From: Streptomyces adustus
GTDB taxonomy: Bacteria > Actinomycetota > Actinomycetes > Streptomycetales > Streptomycetaceae
Assembly: GCF_009377175.1 (NCBI RefSeq)
Contig: NZ_VJZD01000028.1
Coordinates: 1-56,952, forward strand
Length of the DNA stretch: 56,952 bases
Direction of reading: 5' to 3'
This document shows positions 40,935-50,065 of this stretch, one piece after another. The notes below the pieces were generated by a model. The model was not told the origin of the DNA and did not search any database. It saw only the letters and a program-made list of their open reading frames with translations. Made by a program: the position numbers and the translations under genes. Position 1 is the stretch's first letter. Each line of letters starts with the position of its first letter.

Positions 40935-41986
40935 CGGGGGTCGGCTCCTTCCCAGGCGGCCTCGATCAGTGCGGTGACGGCCTGAGGGGTTACGGGCCGC
41001 GGGTTGCCCTCCGGAGCGGCGGCGACGACGGCCTCGGCCGCCCGCGCGATGCCGTCCGACGGCATCCCGAGGTCCCGCAGGGAGCGGGGCGCCCGCAGTC
41101 GGCCGCGCAGCCGGGCCAGTCCCTCGTCGGCGGTGGGGGCGTCGAGGGCGACGGCGAGGCGCCGCTCGGCCTCCGGGACGAAGGGGGCGTTGAAGGCGAG
41201 GACGTGCGGCAGGACGACGGCGTGCGTCTGCGCGTGCGGCAGGTTGAACATGCCGCCCAGGACGTGGCAGATCTTGTGGTGCAGTCCGGACCCGGCGGAG
41301 GCGAAGGCAGCGGCCGCCAGATAGGCGCCGTAGAGCGCCTGCTCCCGGCCCTCCAGTCCGTCCGGCCGCGCCACCACCTGCGGCAGCCCGACGCGCAGTG
41401 CCCGAGCACCTTCCAGTGCCAGGGCCTGGTCGAGTGGGTCGGTCCGCGGGGCCCACAGCGAGTCCACGCAATGCGCCAGCGCGTTCAGACCGGAGGCGAC
41501 ACTCAGCTCCACGGGCAGGCCGAGCGTCAGCGCCGCGTCGTAGACGATGGCCCGCGGCAGCACCTTCGGGTCGGTGCCGGTGGTCTTGACGGATCCCTCG
41601 GTCAGCCCCCACATCGGGGTCGCCTCGGAGCCGGCGTAGGTGGTGGGGACGGCGACGATCGGCAGTGCACTGCTCAGCGCGACCGCCTTGGCGAGCCCGG
41701 TCGCGGAGCCGCCGCCGATACTGACCACGACGTCGGCCTCGTGGGCCGCGGCCACGGTCCGCGCCCGTTCCGCGGTGTCGACGGGGACGTGCATGGTGAC
41801 ATCGTCATGGTGGACGGCGACCGGCAGGCCCGCGGTGATGCGCTCGGCGAGGTCCTTCTGCGACGGAGCCGCGATGACCATCACCCGCTCGCCGCCGAGC
41901 AGACCGATCTCGGCGGCGAGGCTCTCCGCCGCCGCGCCGGCGGCGAAGCGCACCCGCTGAGGCAGGATGTCGTGGACGAATCGCAT
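40931..41986 (-). CDS. Maleylacetate reductase
   Basis: A 351-residue Fe-dependent alcohol-dehydrogenase-like enzyme that reduces maleylacetate to 3-oxoadipate with NAD(P)H. Seen: the start [19 protein letters not shown], the nucleotide motif [36 protein letters not shown] (typical of maleylacetate reductases), [17 protein letters not shown], and [20 protein letters not shown] with the metal His residues. It is coupled to the monooxygenase (TGATG) and dioxygenase genes. Role in the pathway: third step after ring cleavage. Confidence 0.93.
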   Translation of the reverse strand: MRFVHDILPQRVRFAAGAAAESLAAEIGLLGGERVMVIAAPSQKDLAERITAGLPVAVHHDDVTMHVPVDTAERARTVAAAHEADVVVSIGGGSATGLAKAVALSSALPIVAVPTTYAGSEATPMWGLTEGSVKTTGTDPKVLPRAIVYDAALTLGLPVELSVASGLNALAHCVDSLWAPRTDPLDQALALEGARALRVGLPQVVARPDGLEGREQALYGAYLAAAAFASAGSGLHHKICHVLGGMFNLPHAQTHAVVLPHVLAFNAPFVPEAERRLAVALDAPTADEGLARLRGRLRAPRSLRDLGMPSDGIARAAEAVVAAAPEGNPRPVTPQAVTALIEAAWEGADPR

Positions 41987-43785
41987 CAGTGCTCCTCCCT
42001 TCCCAGGACCGACAGCAGCACGCGCCGCAGCTGCGTCTCGGGATCGTCGGGCAGACTCATCGCCCGCCACGCTATGTGCTTGTCGGGCCGCACGAGCAGC
42101 ACGCCGCTCTCGTCGGTCTCGCGCACCCGGGCCCAGTCGTAATAGAGGTCGCCGACATCGTGGCCCGGGCCGATGACGACCGCGGTGAGGGGAACGCCCA
42201 GTTCGTCGCCGACCTTCCGGGCGGCCTGTTCCCACGCCTCGCCGGCGATGCCGGTCAGCAGCGTCCAGCGGCCGTAGGGTGCCAGGTCCATCAGGGCGTG
42301 GCGGTGCGTGCTGTCGCCGACCCAGGCGTGCGGCAGGTGCGCGCCGGGGACGGTGGACATCTCGTAGTACAGGTCGGCGTCGCGTGCCGGGGCGGGCAGC
42401 TCGCTTCCGTCGGAGACGACGGCCGCGGAGGCGTAGTGCTGGCCGAGTTCGACGCCGTGCGCGTTGAACTCGTAGTTCTTCAGCTCCATCGCGCGCACCA
42501 GCGCGGCCCTCTTGGCGGCACCGGCCGGGGTGTTGGCCTTGCGCTCCTCGATCGCGGCCGCCATCTCGGCCTCGGTCCTGGCGTCGAGTACGCCGAGCGC
42601 CGCGAAGATGTCGACGAACTCCCGGCTGGACTTGTTGGCCCGCTTCACGATCCGCTCCGCGACCGGTGCGCGTTCGGCGCTGTAGGTGTCCAGGAGCGAG
42701 GGGGCCGCGTGCCCCTTGAGGACGGCGGCGATCTTCCAGGCGAGGTTGTAGGAGTCCTGGACGGAGGTGTTGGAGCCCAGGCCGTTGCTCGGCGGGTGGC
42801 GGTGCACGGCGTCACCCGCGCAGAACACCCGCCCCTGGTGCAGCCGGGTCGCGTACATCTCGTTGTTGCCCCACAGGCTGGTGCCGGTGATCTCCACCTC
42901 CAGATCCGGGACACCGAGCAGGTTGCGCACGATCTGCACGGCGGCGGCCTCGTCGACGACCGGGGGTTCCTCGGCGATGTCGTAGCCCCACACGATCAGC
43001 CACTCGTTCCACGGCCGCACCATGCGTACGAGTCCGGCGCCGATGCCGCCGACGTTCGAACCGGGCTGGATGACCCAGTACAGCACCGAGGGCCGGTGGG
43101 CCACGAGACGGCCGATGTCGGCCTTGAACGTGATGTTCATCGACCCGGCGATGTCCATGGCGCCCTCGAAGGGCAGTCCGATGTCCGCGGCGACCTTGGA
43201 GCGGGCACCGTCCGCGCCGATCAGGTACTTGGCGCGGATGTCGTACTCCTGCCCGGTGAGCCGGTCCAGCACGCGCACGGTGACGCCGTCCGCGTCCTGG
43301 CTGTGCGAGAGGTACTCGGTGGAGAACCGGGTCTGGGCGCCGCGCTGTGCCGCGTTGCGGACCAGGATCGGCTCCAGGTACGTCTGCGGGATGTCGACGG
43401 TGAGGCAGGGGGAGGCGAGCCGGTAGTCGCCCTCGCGGTCGGGCCGGGTGCCCCAGGTGTGGATCCGGCCGATCTCCTCGCCCGCGATGCTGGTGCAGAA
43501 CACGGTGTCGCCGACCAGGGAGTGTTCGGTGGCGTCGGCGAGCACCTGCGCCTCTATGCCGAGGTCGCGGAAGACCTCCATCGCGCGCTGGTTGGTGATG
43601 TGGGCGCGCGGGGTGTTCGCCGTCCACCGGTACTTGGTGATCATGACGGTGTCGACGCCGAGCGTCGCCAGCAGCAGTGCGGCGCTGGCTCCCGCGGGAC
43701 CTGAACCGACGACCACGACGTCCGTGGTCACGGTCGAGCCGGCGGGCGGCTCCGTCTCGGGCGTCCCATCGCTGAATGCGGGCAT
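41986..43785 (-). CDS. FAD-dependent aromatic monooxygenase (TfdB/resorcinol hydroxylase-like)
   Basis: A 599-residue class A flavoprotein monooxygenase. Seen: the FAD motif VVVVGSGPAGASAALLLATLG (GxGxxG), the DG motif YLIGADGARSKVAADIGL, the second FAD motif GRVFCAGDAVHRHPPSNGLG, and a C-terminal thioredoxin-like domain (about 430-599). NTPRAHITNQRAMEVFRDLG is typical of 2,4-dichlorophenol 6-monooxygenase. It hydroxylates a phenol ortho to the OH; with the two downstream genes the likely substrate is resorcinol or a hydroquinone-like compound giving hydroxyquinol (inference). First gene of the operon; ATG 43785 with AAAGG 9 nt upstream. Confidence 0.9.
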   Translation of the reverse strand: MPAFSDGTPETEPPAGSTVTTDVVVVGSGPAGASAALLLATLGVDTVMITKYRWTANTPRAHITNQRAMEVFRDLGIEAQVLADATEHSLVGDTVFCTSIAGEEIGRIHTWGTRPDREGDYRLASPCLTVDIPQTYLEPILVRNAAQRGAQTRFSTEYLSHSQDADGVTVRVLDRLTGQEYDIRAKYLIGADGARSKVAADIGLPFEGAMDIAGSMNITFKADIGRLVAHRPSVLYWVIQPGSNVGGIGAGLVRMVRPWNEWLIVWGYDIAEEPPVVDEAAAVQIVRNLLGVPDLEVEITGTSLWGNNEMYATRLHQGRVFCAGDAVHRHPPSNGLGSNTSVQDSYNLAWKIAAVLKGHAAPSLLDTYSAERAPVAERIVKRANKSSREFVDIFAALGVLDARTEAEMAAAIEERKANTPAGAAKRAALVRAMELKNYEFNAHGVELGQHYASAAVVSDGSELPAPARDADLYYEMSTVPGAHLPHAWVGDSTHRHALMDLAPYGRWTLLTGIAGEAWEQAARKVGDELGVPLTAVVIGPGHDVGDLYYDWARVRETDESGVLLVRPDKHIAWRAMSLPDDPETQLRRVLLSVLGREEH

Positions 43786-43873
43786 CGTGGTACGGCCTTT
43801 CGTGAATCCGGCGGCGTTGTCGGAGAGGCAAGTGTGGAAGCGGACAGGTCCGCGCGGAACAGACCGCTCCGAG

Positions 43874-43891
43874 GTTGGCGGGTCCGCCAAC
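43874..43891. promoter_or_regulatory. Perfect palindrome upstream of the ring-cleavage operon
   Basis: GTTGGCGG and CCGCCAAC separated by GT. It lies 89 bp before the monooxygenase start, in the divergent intergenic region. It may be the operator for the AraC or another regulator. CGG-rich half-site. Confidence 0.55.
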
Positions 43892-44017
43892 ATGTGGCGG
43901 AAATACGAAAGAGGCCGTGGCAGAGGCGGTGCGCCCGCCGCTTCGTCGCTCCGGGGGCGTCGTGGTGTGCCACGGTGAAGATCGGAGGAGGAGCGCGTGG
44001 GCCGTTAACCTGTCGGT

Positions 44018-45361
44018 ATGTCAGAGCGTGTCATGCCCGGTTGCACGGACGGCCTGATGCCCCTGGGCGCCGCGGACGCTCTGTGGGCCGATCTGACGGC
44101 GGACAGCGCTGTGCCGACGGCTTCCGGGGCATTCACCCGTTCTCCTGCCCATGCCCGGGTGGGGTACGTACTGCTCGGCGCCCATGTGGTGGCGACGGTG
44201 AGGGCGGGCGGCGGCCGGTGGAGTGTCGCGGAGGCCGAGGTGCGCCGGGCAGCCGCGGAGCTGAACGCGGTGGGGATGGACCGGCAGGACCTGGTTCGCG
44301 TCGGCCCGTTCCGTGGGGCGTCCAGGCAGGAGGGCGGCGAGGGGTCGCCGCTGCGTTGGCGTCGGCGCATCGCGGAGCAACTTCAGGAGTCGGGCGGTCC
44401 CGAGCGGGCAGCACGACGTGACGTGGGCCGGCCGTCCCATCTGGCGGGGATCGACTGGCGACGGATACTCGTGGAGCGGACCCACGCCGGGACACAGCGG
44501 ACGTGGTGGCTGCCGCGCGCCGTGGTCCGGTTGCTCGACGCCGCCGAGCACGCCGAAACCCAGTGGGTGCACGCCGTAGGGACCCGCCGGGCAAGCCCCG
44601 CCACCACCGAGTCGGCTTCCCGGCTTCGGCAGCCCTCGGCTGTCGACGGTCGGCAGAAGACCAGCCCCGAACAGCCCACCACCGCACTGCGCCCGTACGA
44701 CGCGGAGCTGGAAGGCCGGCTCTATTCGGTGCTCAGCAGGCAACCCGGCACCTCCCGCCAGGTGGCCGGGTGGGCGTGCGCCGTCTGCCGCACCGCGCCC
44801 GCCGCAGTCCTCGACCACTGCCACGAACACGGCTACGTCCGCGCCCCCCTCTGCCAGTCCTGCAACACCCAGGAACGCCCCGACCACCTCTACAGCAACG
44901 ACATTCGTGTGGCGAACCGCTACACACGCCTCTTCGACACCGACACCGACGCCTGGCTCGGCCACTGGCACCGCTGCCCCGGCTGCCGCGCCCGCACCAC
45001 CCTGCCCCTGCCCCACCTCGCGGCATGGACCGCCCACACGGCCTGCCGATCGCTGCGCCCGACCCACCCCGCCGCCCGCGGGCGCAAGCCGTGCGGTGTC
45101 CTGCGCGTGTCCTGGACGGGTAGTCAGAACACGCCCCGTTCCTGCCTGCTCACGGTCACCGTCGACTTCTGCCCCTCCGGCGAGCATCGCGTCCTGGCGC
45201 AAGTCCCTTACCGTGAAGCCGTCGAACGGTTTCGTGTGTGGTTGGCAGAGACGGCTCCCGCCGTGGCCGCCGCGGCCGGCCCGGACCGCCTGGACGACCT
45301 GCCCGCCCAGCCCCGACCGGTCGTCGCGGACACCGACGGCGAGGGCCTGTCACTGTTCTGA
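44018..45361 (+). CDS. Endonuclease-VII-type HNH domain protein
   Basis: A 447-residue protein. The recognisable part is about 250-290: WACAVCRTAPAAVLDHCHEH, then GYVRAPLCQSCNTQ, a His-Cys zinc nuclease of the recombination endonuclease VII group (CxxC, DHCHxxG, VRxxLCxxCN). The N-terminal half has two Arg-rich helices that may bind DNA. A second possible zinc pair occurs later (HRCPGCRARTT). Many actinomycetes carry such stand-alone proteins; substrate DNA is unknown. ATG at 44018. Divergent from the ring-cleavage operon. A hairpin follows. Confidence 0.8.
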   Translation: MSERVMPGCTDGLMPLGAADALWADLTADSAVPTASGAFTRSPAHARVGYVLLGAHVVATVRAGGGRWSVAEAEVRRAAAELNAVGMDRQDLVRVGPFRGASRQEGGEGSPLRWRRRIAEQLQESGGPERAARRDVGRPSHLAGIDWRRILVERTHAGTQRTWWLPRAVVRLLDAAEHAETQWVHAVGTRRASPATTESASRLRQPSAVDGRQKTSPEQPTTALRPYDAELEGRLYSVLSRQPGTSRQVAGWACAVCRTAPAAVLDHCHEHGYVRAPLCQSCNTQERPDHLYSNDIRVANRYTRLFDTDTDAWLGHWHRCPGCRARTTLPLPHLAAWTAHTACRSLRPTHPAARGRKPCGVLRVSWTGSQNTPRSCLLTVTVDFCPSGEHRVLAQVPYREAVERFRVWLAETAPAVAAAAGPDRLDDLPAQPRPVVADTDGEGLSLF

Positions 45362-45380
45362 GCGGGGACCAGGGTCCCGC
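45362..45380 (+). terminator. Hairpin after endonuclease-VII-type gene
   Basis: GCGGGGACC and GGTCCCGC pair with one bulged base, directly at the stop codon. Confidence 0.5.
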
Positions 45381-45425
45381 GACTCCGGCATCACCTCTCA
45401 GTTGACCGGCTGGGCCCGGCGCAAG

Positions 45426-46747
45426 CCCCGTCCTTCAGGGCGGGGTGAGCCGGAACGGTCCGCAGGGCGAGGCTGTCCTGGCCGGTGTTGTCAGTGCCGG
45501 GCAGTAGGTTGATCTCATGCAGCTCCGGTACAACTTCCGTGTGTACCCCGAGCCCGCGCAGCGTGATGCGCTGGCCAGGGCGTTCGGGTGTGCCCGCGTG
45601 GTCTTCAACGACGGTCTTCGGGCCCGTCGGGAAGCACATGCGGCGGGGCTGCCGTATATCAAGGACACCGACCTTCAAAAGCAGGTCATCACTGCGGCCA
45701 AGCGCACCGGGGAGCGTGTGTGGCTGTCCGAGGTGTCGTCGGTGGTGCTGGTGCAGTCCCTGCGGGACCTGCATACCGCCTACCGTAGCTTCTTCTCCAG
45801 TGTCACCGGCAGGCGCAAGGGCCCGAGGGTTGCGCCGCCCCGGTTCAAGTCCAAGCGGGACAGCCGGCAGTCGATCCGGCTCACCGCCAACGGGTTCTGT
45901 CTGCGCGGCAACGGCCGCCTGTACGTGGCGAAGGTCGGGGACCTGCGGGTGCGCTGGTCGCGCCGGCTTCCGGCCGTGCCTACCTCGGTGACGGTCACGA
46001 TGGACGCGGCCGGCCGGTACTGGGCATCGTTCGTCGTGGACACCGATCCGGAGTTCCTGCCCGAGACCCACGCCGAGACCGGTGTCGATCTCGGCCTGTC
46101 CGCGTTCGCGGTCCTCTCCGACGGACAGAAGATCGCTTCCCCTCGCTTCCTGCGCCGCGCCGAGAAGAAGCTCAAGCGGTTGCAGAAGGACTTGAGCCGT
46201 AAGGCGAAGGGGTCGAAGAACCGGGCCAAGGCCCGCGTCAGGGTCGCGCGTCAGCACGCCCGTGCGGCGGACCGGCGCCGGGACTGGCACCACAAGACAT
46301 CCACGAAGATCATCCGTGAGACCCAAGCGGTGTATGTGGAGGACCTTGCGGTGTCCGGTCTCGCGCGCACCCGGCTCGCCAAGTCCGTGCACGACGCTGG
46401 ATGGTCCGCGTTCGTGAACATGCTGGAGTACAAGGCCGCCAGGCACGGCCGGCACTTCGGCAGGATCGGACGCTTCGAGCCCACCTCTCAGGTGTGCTCG
46501 GCCTGCGGGATCAAGGACGGCCCCAAGCCCCTGCACGTGCGCGAGTGGACCTGTCAGGAGTGCGGGACCGTCCACGACCGCGACGTCAACGCCGCACGCA
46601 ACATCCTGGCCGCCGGACGGGCGGACAGGCTAAACGCCTGTGGAGCGCCGGTAAGACGGGCACACGTGCCCGCACAGCGCGGTGAAGCAGGAAGCCACCA
46701 GAAGGGCCAGACGGCCCAGGCTGGAATCCCCGTCCTTTAGGGCGGGG
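45426..46747 (+). mobile_element. tnpB-only IS200/IS605-family element
   Basis: A tnpB gene framed by two nearly identical 20-bp hairpins, CCCCGTCCTTCAGGGCGGGG on the left (45426) and CCCCGTCCTTTAGGGCGGGG on the right (46728). No tnpA is present. Elements of this group end in hairpins rather than inverted repeats and make no target duplication, so the exact borders cannot be fixed here. The right hairpin contains the tnpB stop and could be part of the guide (omega) RNA. Mobilisation would need TnpA supplied from elsewhere. Confidence 0.8.
45517..46740 (+). CDS. tnpB: RNA-guided nuclease TnpB (IS605 OrfB)
   Basis: A 407-residue TnpB protein, length normal. N-terminal OrfB domain: YPEPAQRDALARAFGCARVV, then LPYIKDTDLQKQVITAAKR. 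RuvC-like catalytic residues appear intact: GVDLGLSAFAVL (Asp191), VYVEDLAVSGL (Glu275) and TVHDRDVNAARNI (Asp354/356). The zinc ribbon is complete: CSACG (327, 330) and CQECG (346, 349). The C-terminus after residue 370 is basic and extends into the right-end hairpin. Known TnpB proteins cut DNA guided by an RNA from the right end of the element. No tnpA partner is nearby. Confidence 0.93.
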   Translation: MQLRYNFRVYPEPAQRDALARAFGCARVVFNDGLRARREAHAAGLPYIKDTDLQKQVITAAKRTGERVWLSEVSSVVLVQSLRDLHTAYRSFFSSVTGRRKGPRVAPPRFKSKRDSRQSIRLTANGFCLRGNGRLYVAKVGDLRVRWSRRLPAVPTSVTVTMDAAGRYWASFVVDTDPEFLPETHAETGVDLGLSAFAVLSDGQKIASPRFLRRAEKKLKRLQKDLSRKAKGSKNRAKARVRVARQHARAADRRRDWHHKTSTKIIRETQAVYVEDLAVSGLARTRLAKSVHDAGWSAFVNMLEYKAARHGRHFGRIGRFEPTSQVCSACGIKDGPKPLHVREWTCQECGTVHDRDVNAARNILAAGRADRLNACGAPVRRAHVPAQRGEAGSHQKGQTAQAGIPVL

Positions 46748-46764
46748 AGCACGTCAAGGCCTCC

Positions 46765-46784
46765 GATACGGTCACCCCCGTATC
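46765..46784. terminator. Hairpin between tnpB and convergent aldo/keto reductase
   Basis: GATACGG and CCGTATC pair perfectly around a 6-nt loop. The arm touches the stop codon of the aldo/keto reductase. Confidence 0.5.
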
Positions 46785-47802
46785 AACGGCGCCGCTGGTC
46801 GGCGCGCAGCTCGAAGTCGCCGTAGCTGTTGTCGGCAGGGTTGACGGTCACCCCGGGGGCCACGATCTCGTCGATGCGGTCGAGTACGTCGGCCGAGAGC
46901 GTGACCTCGGCGGCGGGAAGGAACGCTTCGAGCTGTTCCATGGTCCGTGGCCCGATGATCGCCGAGGTGACGCCGGGGTGGTTGATCACGAAGGCGACGG
47001 CCAGCTCGATCAGGGAGAGCCCCGCCTTCTCGGCGAGCAGCGCGAGCTGTTCGACCGCGTCGAGCTTGCGCTGATTGGCCGGGCTGCTCATGTCGAAGCG
47101 GGCCTGCGGGCGTGCCGCGGAGGCCGGCCCGGCGGAGGCGTCCCTGCGGTAGCGGCCCGAGAGCCAGCCACCGGCGAGAGGGCTGTAGGTCAGCGTGCCC
47201 ATGCCGTGGCGGCGCACGGTGGGCAGGACGTCCTCCTCGATCCCGCGTACCAGGATCGAGTACGGCGGCTGCTCGGTCACGAACCGCTCCAGGTGGCGCT
47301 CGCGCGAGACCCACTGGGCTTCGACGATCTGGGCGCCGGAGTAGGACGAGGAGCCGATGTAACGGATCTTGCCCTGGTGCACCAGGTCGGAGAGGGCTCC
47401 GAGGGTTTCGGCGACGTCGGTGTCCGGGCTCGGGCGGTGGACCTGGTAGAGGTCGATGTAGTCCGTGTCCAGGCGCCTGAGTGAGTTCTCCACCTCGCGG
47501 ATGATCCAGCGCCGCGAGCCTCCCCGGGCGTTGGGGTCGTTCTGGCTCATCGGCATGAAGAACTTGGTCGCCAGCACCACGTCCTCGCGTCGGTCCTTGA
47601 GCGCCTTGCCGACGATGTCCTCCGAGACCCCGCCGGAGTACACGTCCGCGGTGTCGAGGAAGTTGATGCCTGCGTCGAGGGCGCGGTGGATGATCCGTAC
47701 CGAGTCGGCTTCGTCCTCGTTGCCCCAGGGGCCGAACATCATCGCGCCGAGACAGAGCGGGCTGACCTGGACGCCGGTGCGTCCGAGCGGTCGGTACTGC
47801 AT
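46783..47802 (-). CDS. Aldo/keto reductase (Tas/YajO-like)
   Basis: A 339-residue NADPH-dependent reductase. Seen: YRPLGRTGVQVSPLCLGAMMF, NFLDTADVYSGGVSEDIVGK (catalytic Asp and Tyr), VVLATKFFMPM (Lys), YIDLYQVHRPS (His), IRYIGSSSYSGAQIVE, YSPLAGGWLSGRY, and VTSAIIGPRTMEQLE. ATG 47802 with AAGGAG about 10 nt upstream. It lies 65 bp after the MmyB-type regulator on the same strand, a common regulator/oxidoreductase pair. Substrate unknown. Confidence 0.9.
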   Translation of the reverse strand: MQYRPLGRTGVQVSPLCLGAMMFGPWGNEDEADSVRIIHRALDAGINFLDTADVYSGGVSEDIVGKALKDRREDVVLATKFFMPMSQNDPNARGGSRRWIIREVENSLRRLDTDYIDLYQVHRPSPDTDVAETLGALSDLVHQGKIRYIGSSSYSGAQIVEAQWVSRERHLERFVTEQPPYSILVRGIEEDVLPTVRRHGMGTLTYSPLAGGWLSGRYRRDASAGPASAARPQARFDMSSPANQRKLDAVEQLALLAEKAGLSLIELAVAFVINHPGVTSAIIGPRTMEQLEAFLPAAEVTLSADVLDRIDEIVAPGVTVNPADNSYGDFELRADQRRR

Positions 47803-47867
47803 GAAGGGGTTCTCCTTGTCGCGTGGCAGTCGTTGCGAATCAGGCGTCGTGCCAGGGGAGTTGCGTG

Positions 47868-48764
47868 TCAGTCGTGGTGCGAGGGGACGACCGTGCCGGT
47901 GCCGGCCCAACTGGCGAGGAGGCCGAGGGCCTGCCGTTCCGGCGAGTCGGGTTCGGGGGTGTAGAAGTTCAGGCGCAGGCCGGGATCGGCCGGCAGCTCC
48001 ATCGCCTCGTAGGGCAGCGCGAGATCGCCGACCAGCGGGTGGTGGAGGCGCTTCACCCCGGAGCGATGGATCTTCACGTCGTGGTGGGCCCAACGGCGTG
48101 CGAACTCCTCGCTCTTGGTCGTGAGCTCTCCGATCAGGTCGGTCAGCGCCTTGTCATGAGGTGCTCGGCCCGTCTCGGAGCGCAGGAAGGCGACGCTGTC
48201 GTCGGCGCCCTTGTCCCAGTCGGCCCAGAAATCCCGACCGGCGGGGTCCAGGAACAGGAAGCGCGCGGTGTTGACCGGCCCGCGCTGGGCGAACAGCGGG
48301 GAGTCGAAGACCGGTGCGTACAGCGCCCGGCCCAGCGCGTTGGCGGCGAGGACGTCGAACCGTGCGTTGCGTACGTACGCCGGCACGTCGGTCATCGAAT
48401 CGAGCAGCCGCAGGATCGTCGGCCGCACCCGGGAGGCGGTCACCTTGGGACGCCGGCCTGCCGGAGTCGACGCACGGGCCAGGTCGTAGAGGTGAGCGCG
48501 CTCCGCCTCGTCGAGTTGCAGTGCGTGGGCGAGAGCGTCGAGCACGGAGTCCGACGCGCCGCTGAGATTTCCGCGTTCGAGCCGGACGTAGTAGTCCACG
48601 CTCATTCCCGCGAGCAGGGCCACCTCCTCGCGCCGCAGGCCCGGGACGCGACGGTTTCCGCCGTAGACCGGCAGCCCGGCCTGCTGCGGGGTGATGCGCG
48701 CCCGCCGGGTGCTCAGGAACTCGCGAACCTCCGCGCCCAGGTTCGTCCTGCCGAAGTCAGCCAT
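47868..48764 (-). CDS. XRE-family regulator with MmyB-like ligand domain
   Basis: A 298-residue regulator. N-terminal Xre HTH: LGAEVREFLSTRRARI, RRVPGLRREEVALLAGMSVD and YYVRLERGNLSGASDSVLDA; C-terminal MmyB-like/PAS-type domain from about 105 with DVPAYVRNARFDVLAANALG, FLDPAGRDFWADWDKGAD, and PGLRLNFYTPEPDSPERQAL. The GLRREEVA motif is typical of this group, which includes activators in antibiotic clusters and many regulators of neighbouring oxidoreductases. The downstream aldo/keto reductase and the divergent alcohol dehydrogenase are likely targets. ATG at 48764. Confidence 0.9.
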   Translation of the reverse strand: MADFGRTNLGAEVREFLSTRRARITPQQAGLPVYGGNRRVPGLRREEVALLAGMSVDYYVRLERGNLSGASDSVLDALAHALQLDEAERAHLYDLARASTPAGRRPKVTASRVRPTILRLLDSMTDVPAYVRNARFDVLAANALGRALYAPVFDSPLFAQRGPVNTARFLFLDPAGRDFWADWDKGADDSVAFLRSETGRAPHDKALTDLIGELTTKSEEFARRWAHHDVKIHRSGVKRLHHPLVGDLALPYEAMELPADPGLRLNFYTPEPDSPERQALGLLASWAGTGTVVPSHHD

Positions 48765-49030
48765 GATCAGGCACGGGTACGGCGTTCCCGTTGTGTCGTC
48801 GGGCTGCTGAGGTGCGGAAATCCGGTGGCACGGGTGACTCCTCGTGATCGGCGTGAATCTTGTGCCGGCTCCTTCACGGTAGATCGGCCGGCCAGGGCCT
48901 GCGAGGTACTGCCATTACCTGGAAGAGGAGTGACTCCCACCTGCCTACCGGGGCGCGGTCTGCTGGAGGAGGCCCGGGAACGGCAGTCCGGACCCGGGCC
49001 CGAAAACCTCTTCCGACCTGAAGGAACACC

Positions 49031-50065
49031 GTGCGCGCAGCACTCATGTACGCAGCCGGCGACGTCCGCGTCGGGCACGTCGCCGACCCCGTCGTCAAGG
49101 AACCCACCGACGCGCTGGTCCGCATCACCGCGGCCTGCATCTGCGGCAGCGACCTGCATCCCTATCACTCCATGTCCGCCTCCGGCGGCCCGGTCCGCAT
49201 GGGGCACGAGTTCATCGGAGTCGTCGAGGAAACCGGCAACCAGGTCGCCTCGGTGAAGAAGGGCGACCTGGTCGTCGCCCCGTTCGCGTACTCGGACGGC
49301 ACGTGCGAGTACTGCCGGGCCGGACTTCAGACCTCGTGTGTGCACGGCGGCTTCTGGGCGAGGAACGGCATCGACGGCGGCCAGGGAGAGGCGGCCCGCG
49401 TGCCGCTGGCCGACGGCACCCTCGTCAAGCTCCCCGTCGGCGCCGACGACGCGCTCATCCCCTCCCTGCTCACCCTCTCCGACGTGCTGGGCACCGGCCA
49501 CCACGCGGCCGTCCGCGGCGGCGTGCGACAGGGCAGCACGGTCACCGTGATCGGGGACGGCGCGGTCGGCCTGCTCGCCGTCCTCGCATCGAAGCGGCTG
49601 GGAGCCGAGCAGATCGTCCTCATGGGCCGGCACACCGCCCGCACCGACCTCGGCCGCGCCTTCGGCGCCACCGACGTGGTCGCCGAACGTGAGGCGGACG
49701 GCATCGAGAAGGTGCGCGAGCTCACCGGCGGCGGCAGCCCGATCGTCATCGAAGCGGTCGGGCACCGGCCCGCCTACGAGCAGGCCTACGGAGTGGTCCG
49801 CCCCGGCGGCACCATCAGCCGCGTGGGCGCGCCGCAGTACGAGGACGCCCCGATCGGCTTCGGCAGCCTCTTCGGCCACAACATCACCCTGACCGGAGGC
49901 CCCGCCCCGGCCCGCGCCTACATCGACGAGCTCCTGCCCGACGTGCTGGAGGGCCGAATCGAACCAGGACGGGTCTTCGACCGCGCCGTCGGCCTCGACG
50001 CCGTCCCGGACGGCTACCGAGCCATGGACGCCCGCGAGGCACTGAAGGTGCTGGTGCGGCCGTGA
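49031..50065 (+). CDS. Zinc-dependent alcohol dehydrogenase
   Basis: A 344-residue MDR-family dehydrogenase. Seen: VRITAACICGSDLHPYH with the catalytic zinc Cys, VRMGHEFIGVVEETGN (GHE), the structural zinc loop YSDGTCEYCRAGLQTSC, and the Rossmann motif VTVIGDGAVGLLAVLASKRL. It oxidises or reduces an alcohol/aldehyde with NAD(P). Start GTG 49031 with GACCTGAAGGAAC upstream (AAGGA). Divergent from the MmyB-type regulator. Its stop overlaps a 32-codon ORF (GTGA), which in turn overlaps the MFS gene, so all three appear to be one operon. Confidence 0.92.
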   Translation: MRAALMYAAGDVRVGHVADPVVKEPTDALVRITAACICGSDLHPYHSMSASGGPVRMGHEFIGVVEETGNQVASVKKGDLVVAPFAYSDGTCEYCRAGLQTSCVHGGFWARNGIDGGQGEAARVPLADGTLVKLPVGADDALIPSLLTLSDVLGTGHHAAVRGGVRQGSTVTVIGDGAVGLLAVLASKRLGAEQIVLMGRHTARTDLGRAFGATDVVAEREADGIEKVRELTGGGSPIVIEAVGHRPAYEQAYGVVRPGGTISRVGAPQYEDAPIGFGSLFGHNITLTGGPAPARAYIDELLPDVLEGRIEPGRVFDRAVGLDAVPDGYRAMDAREALKVLVRP

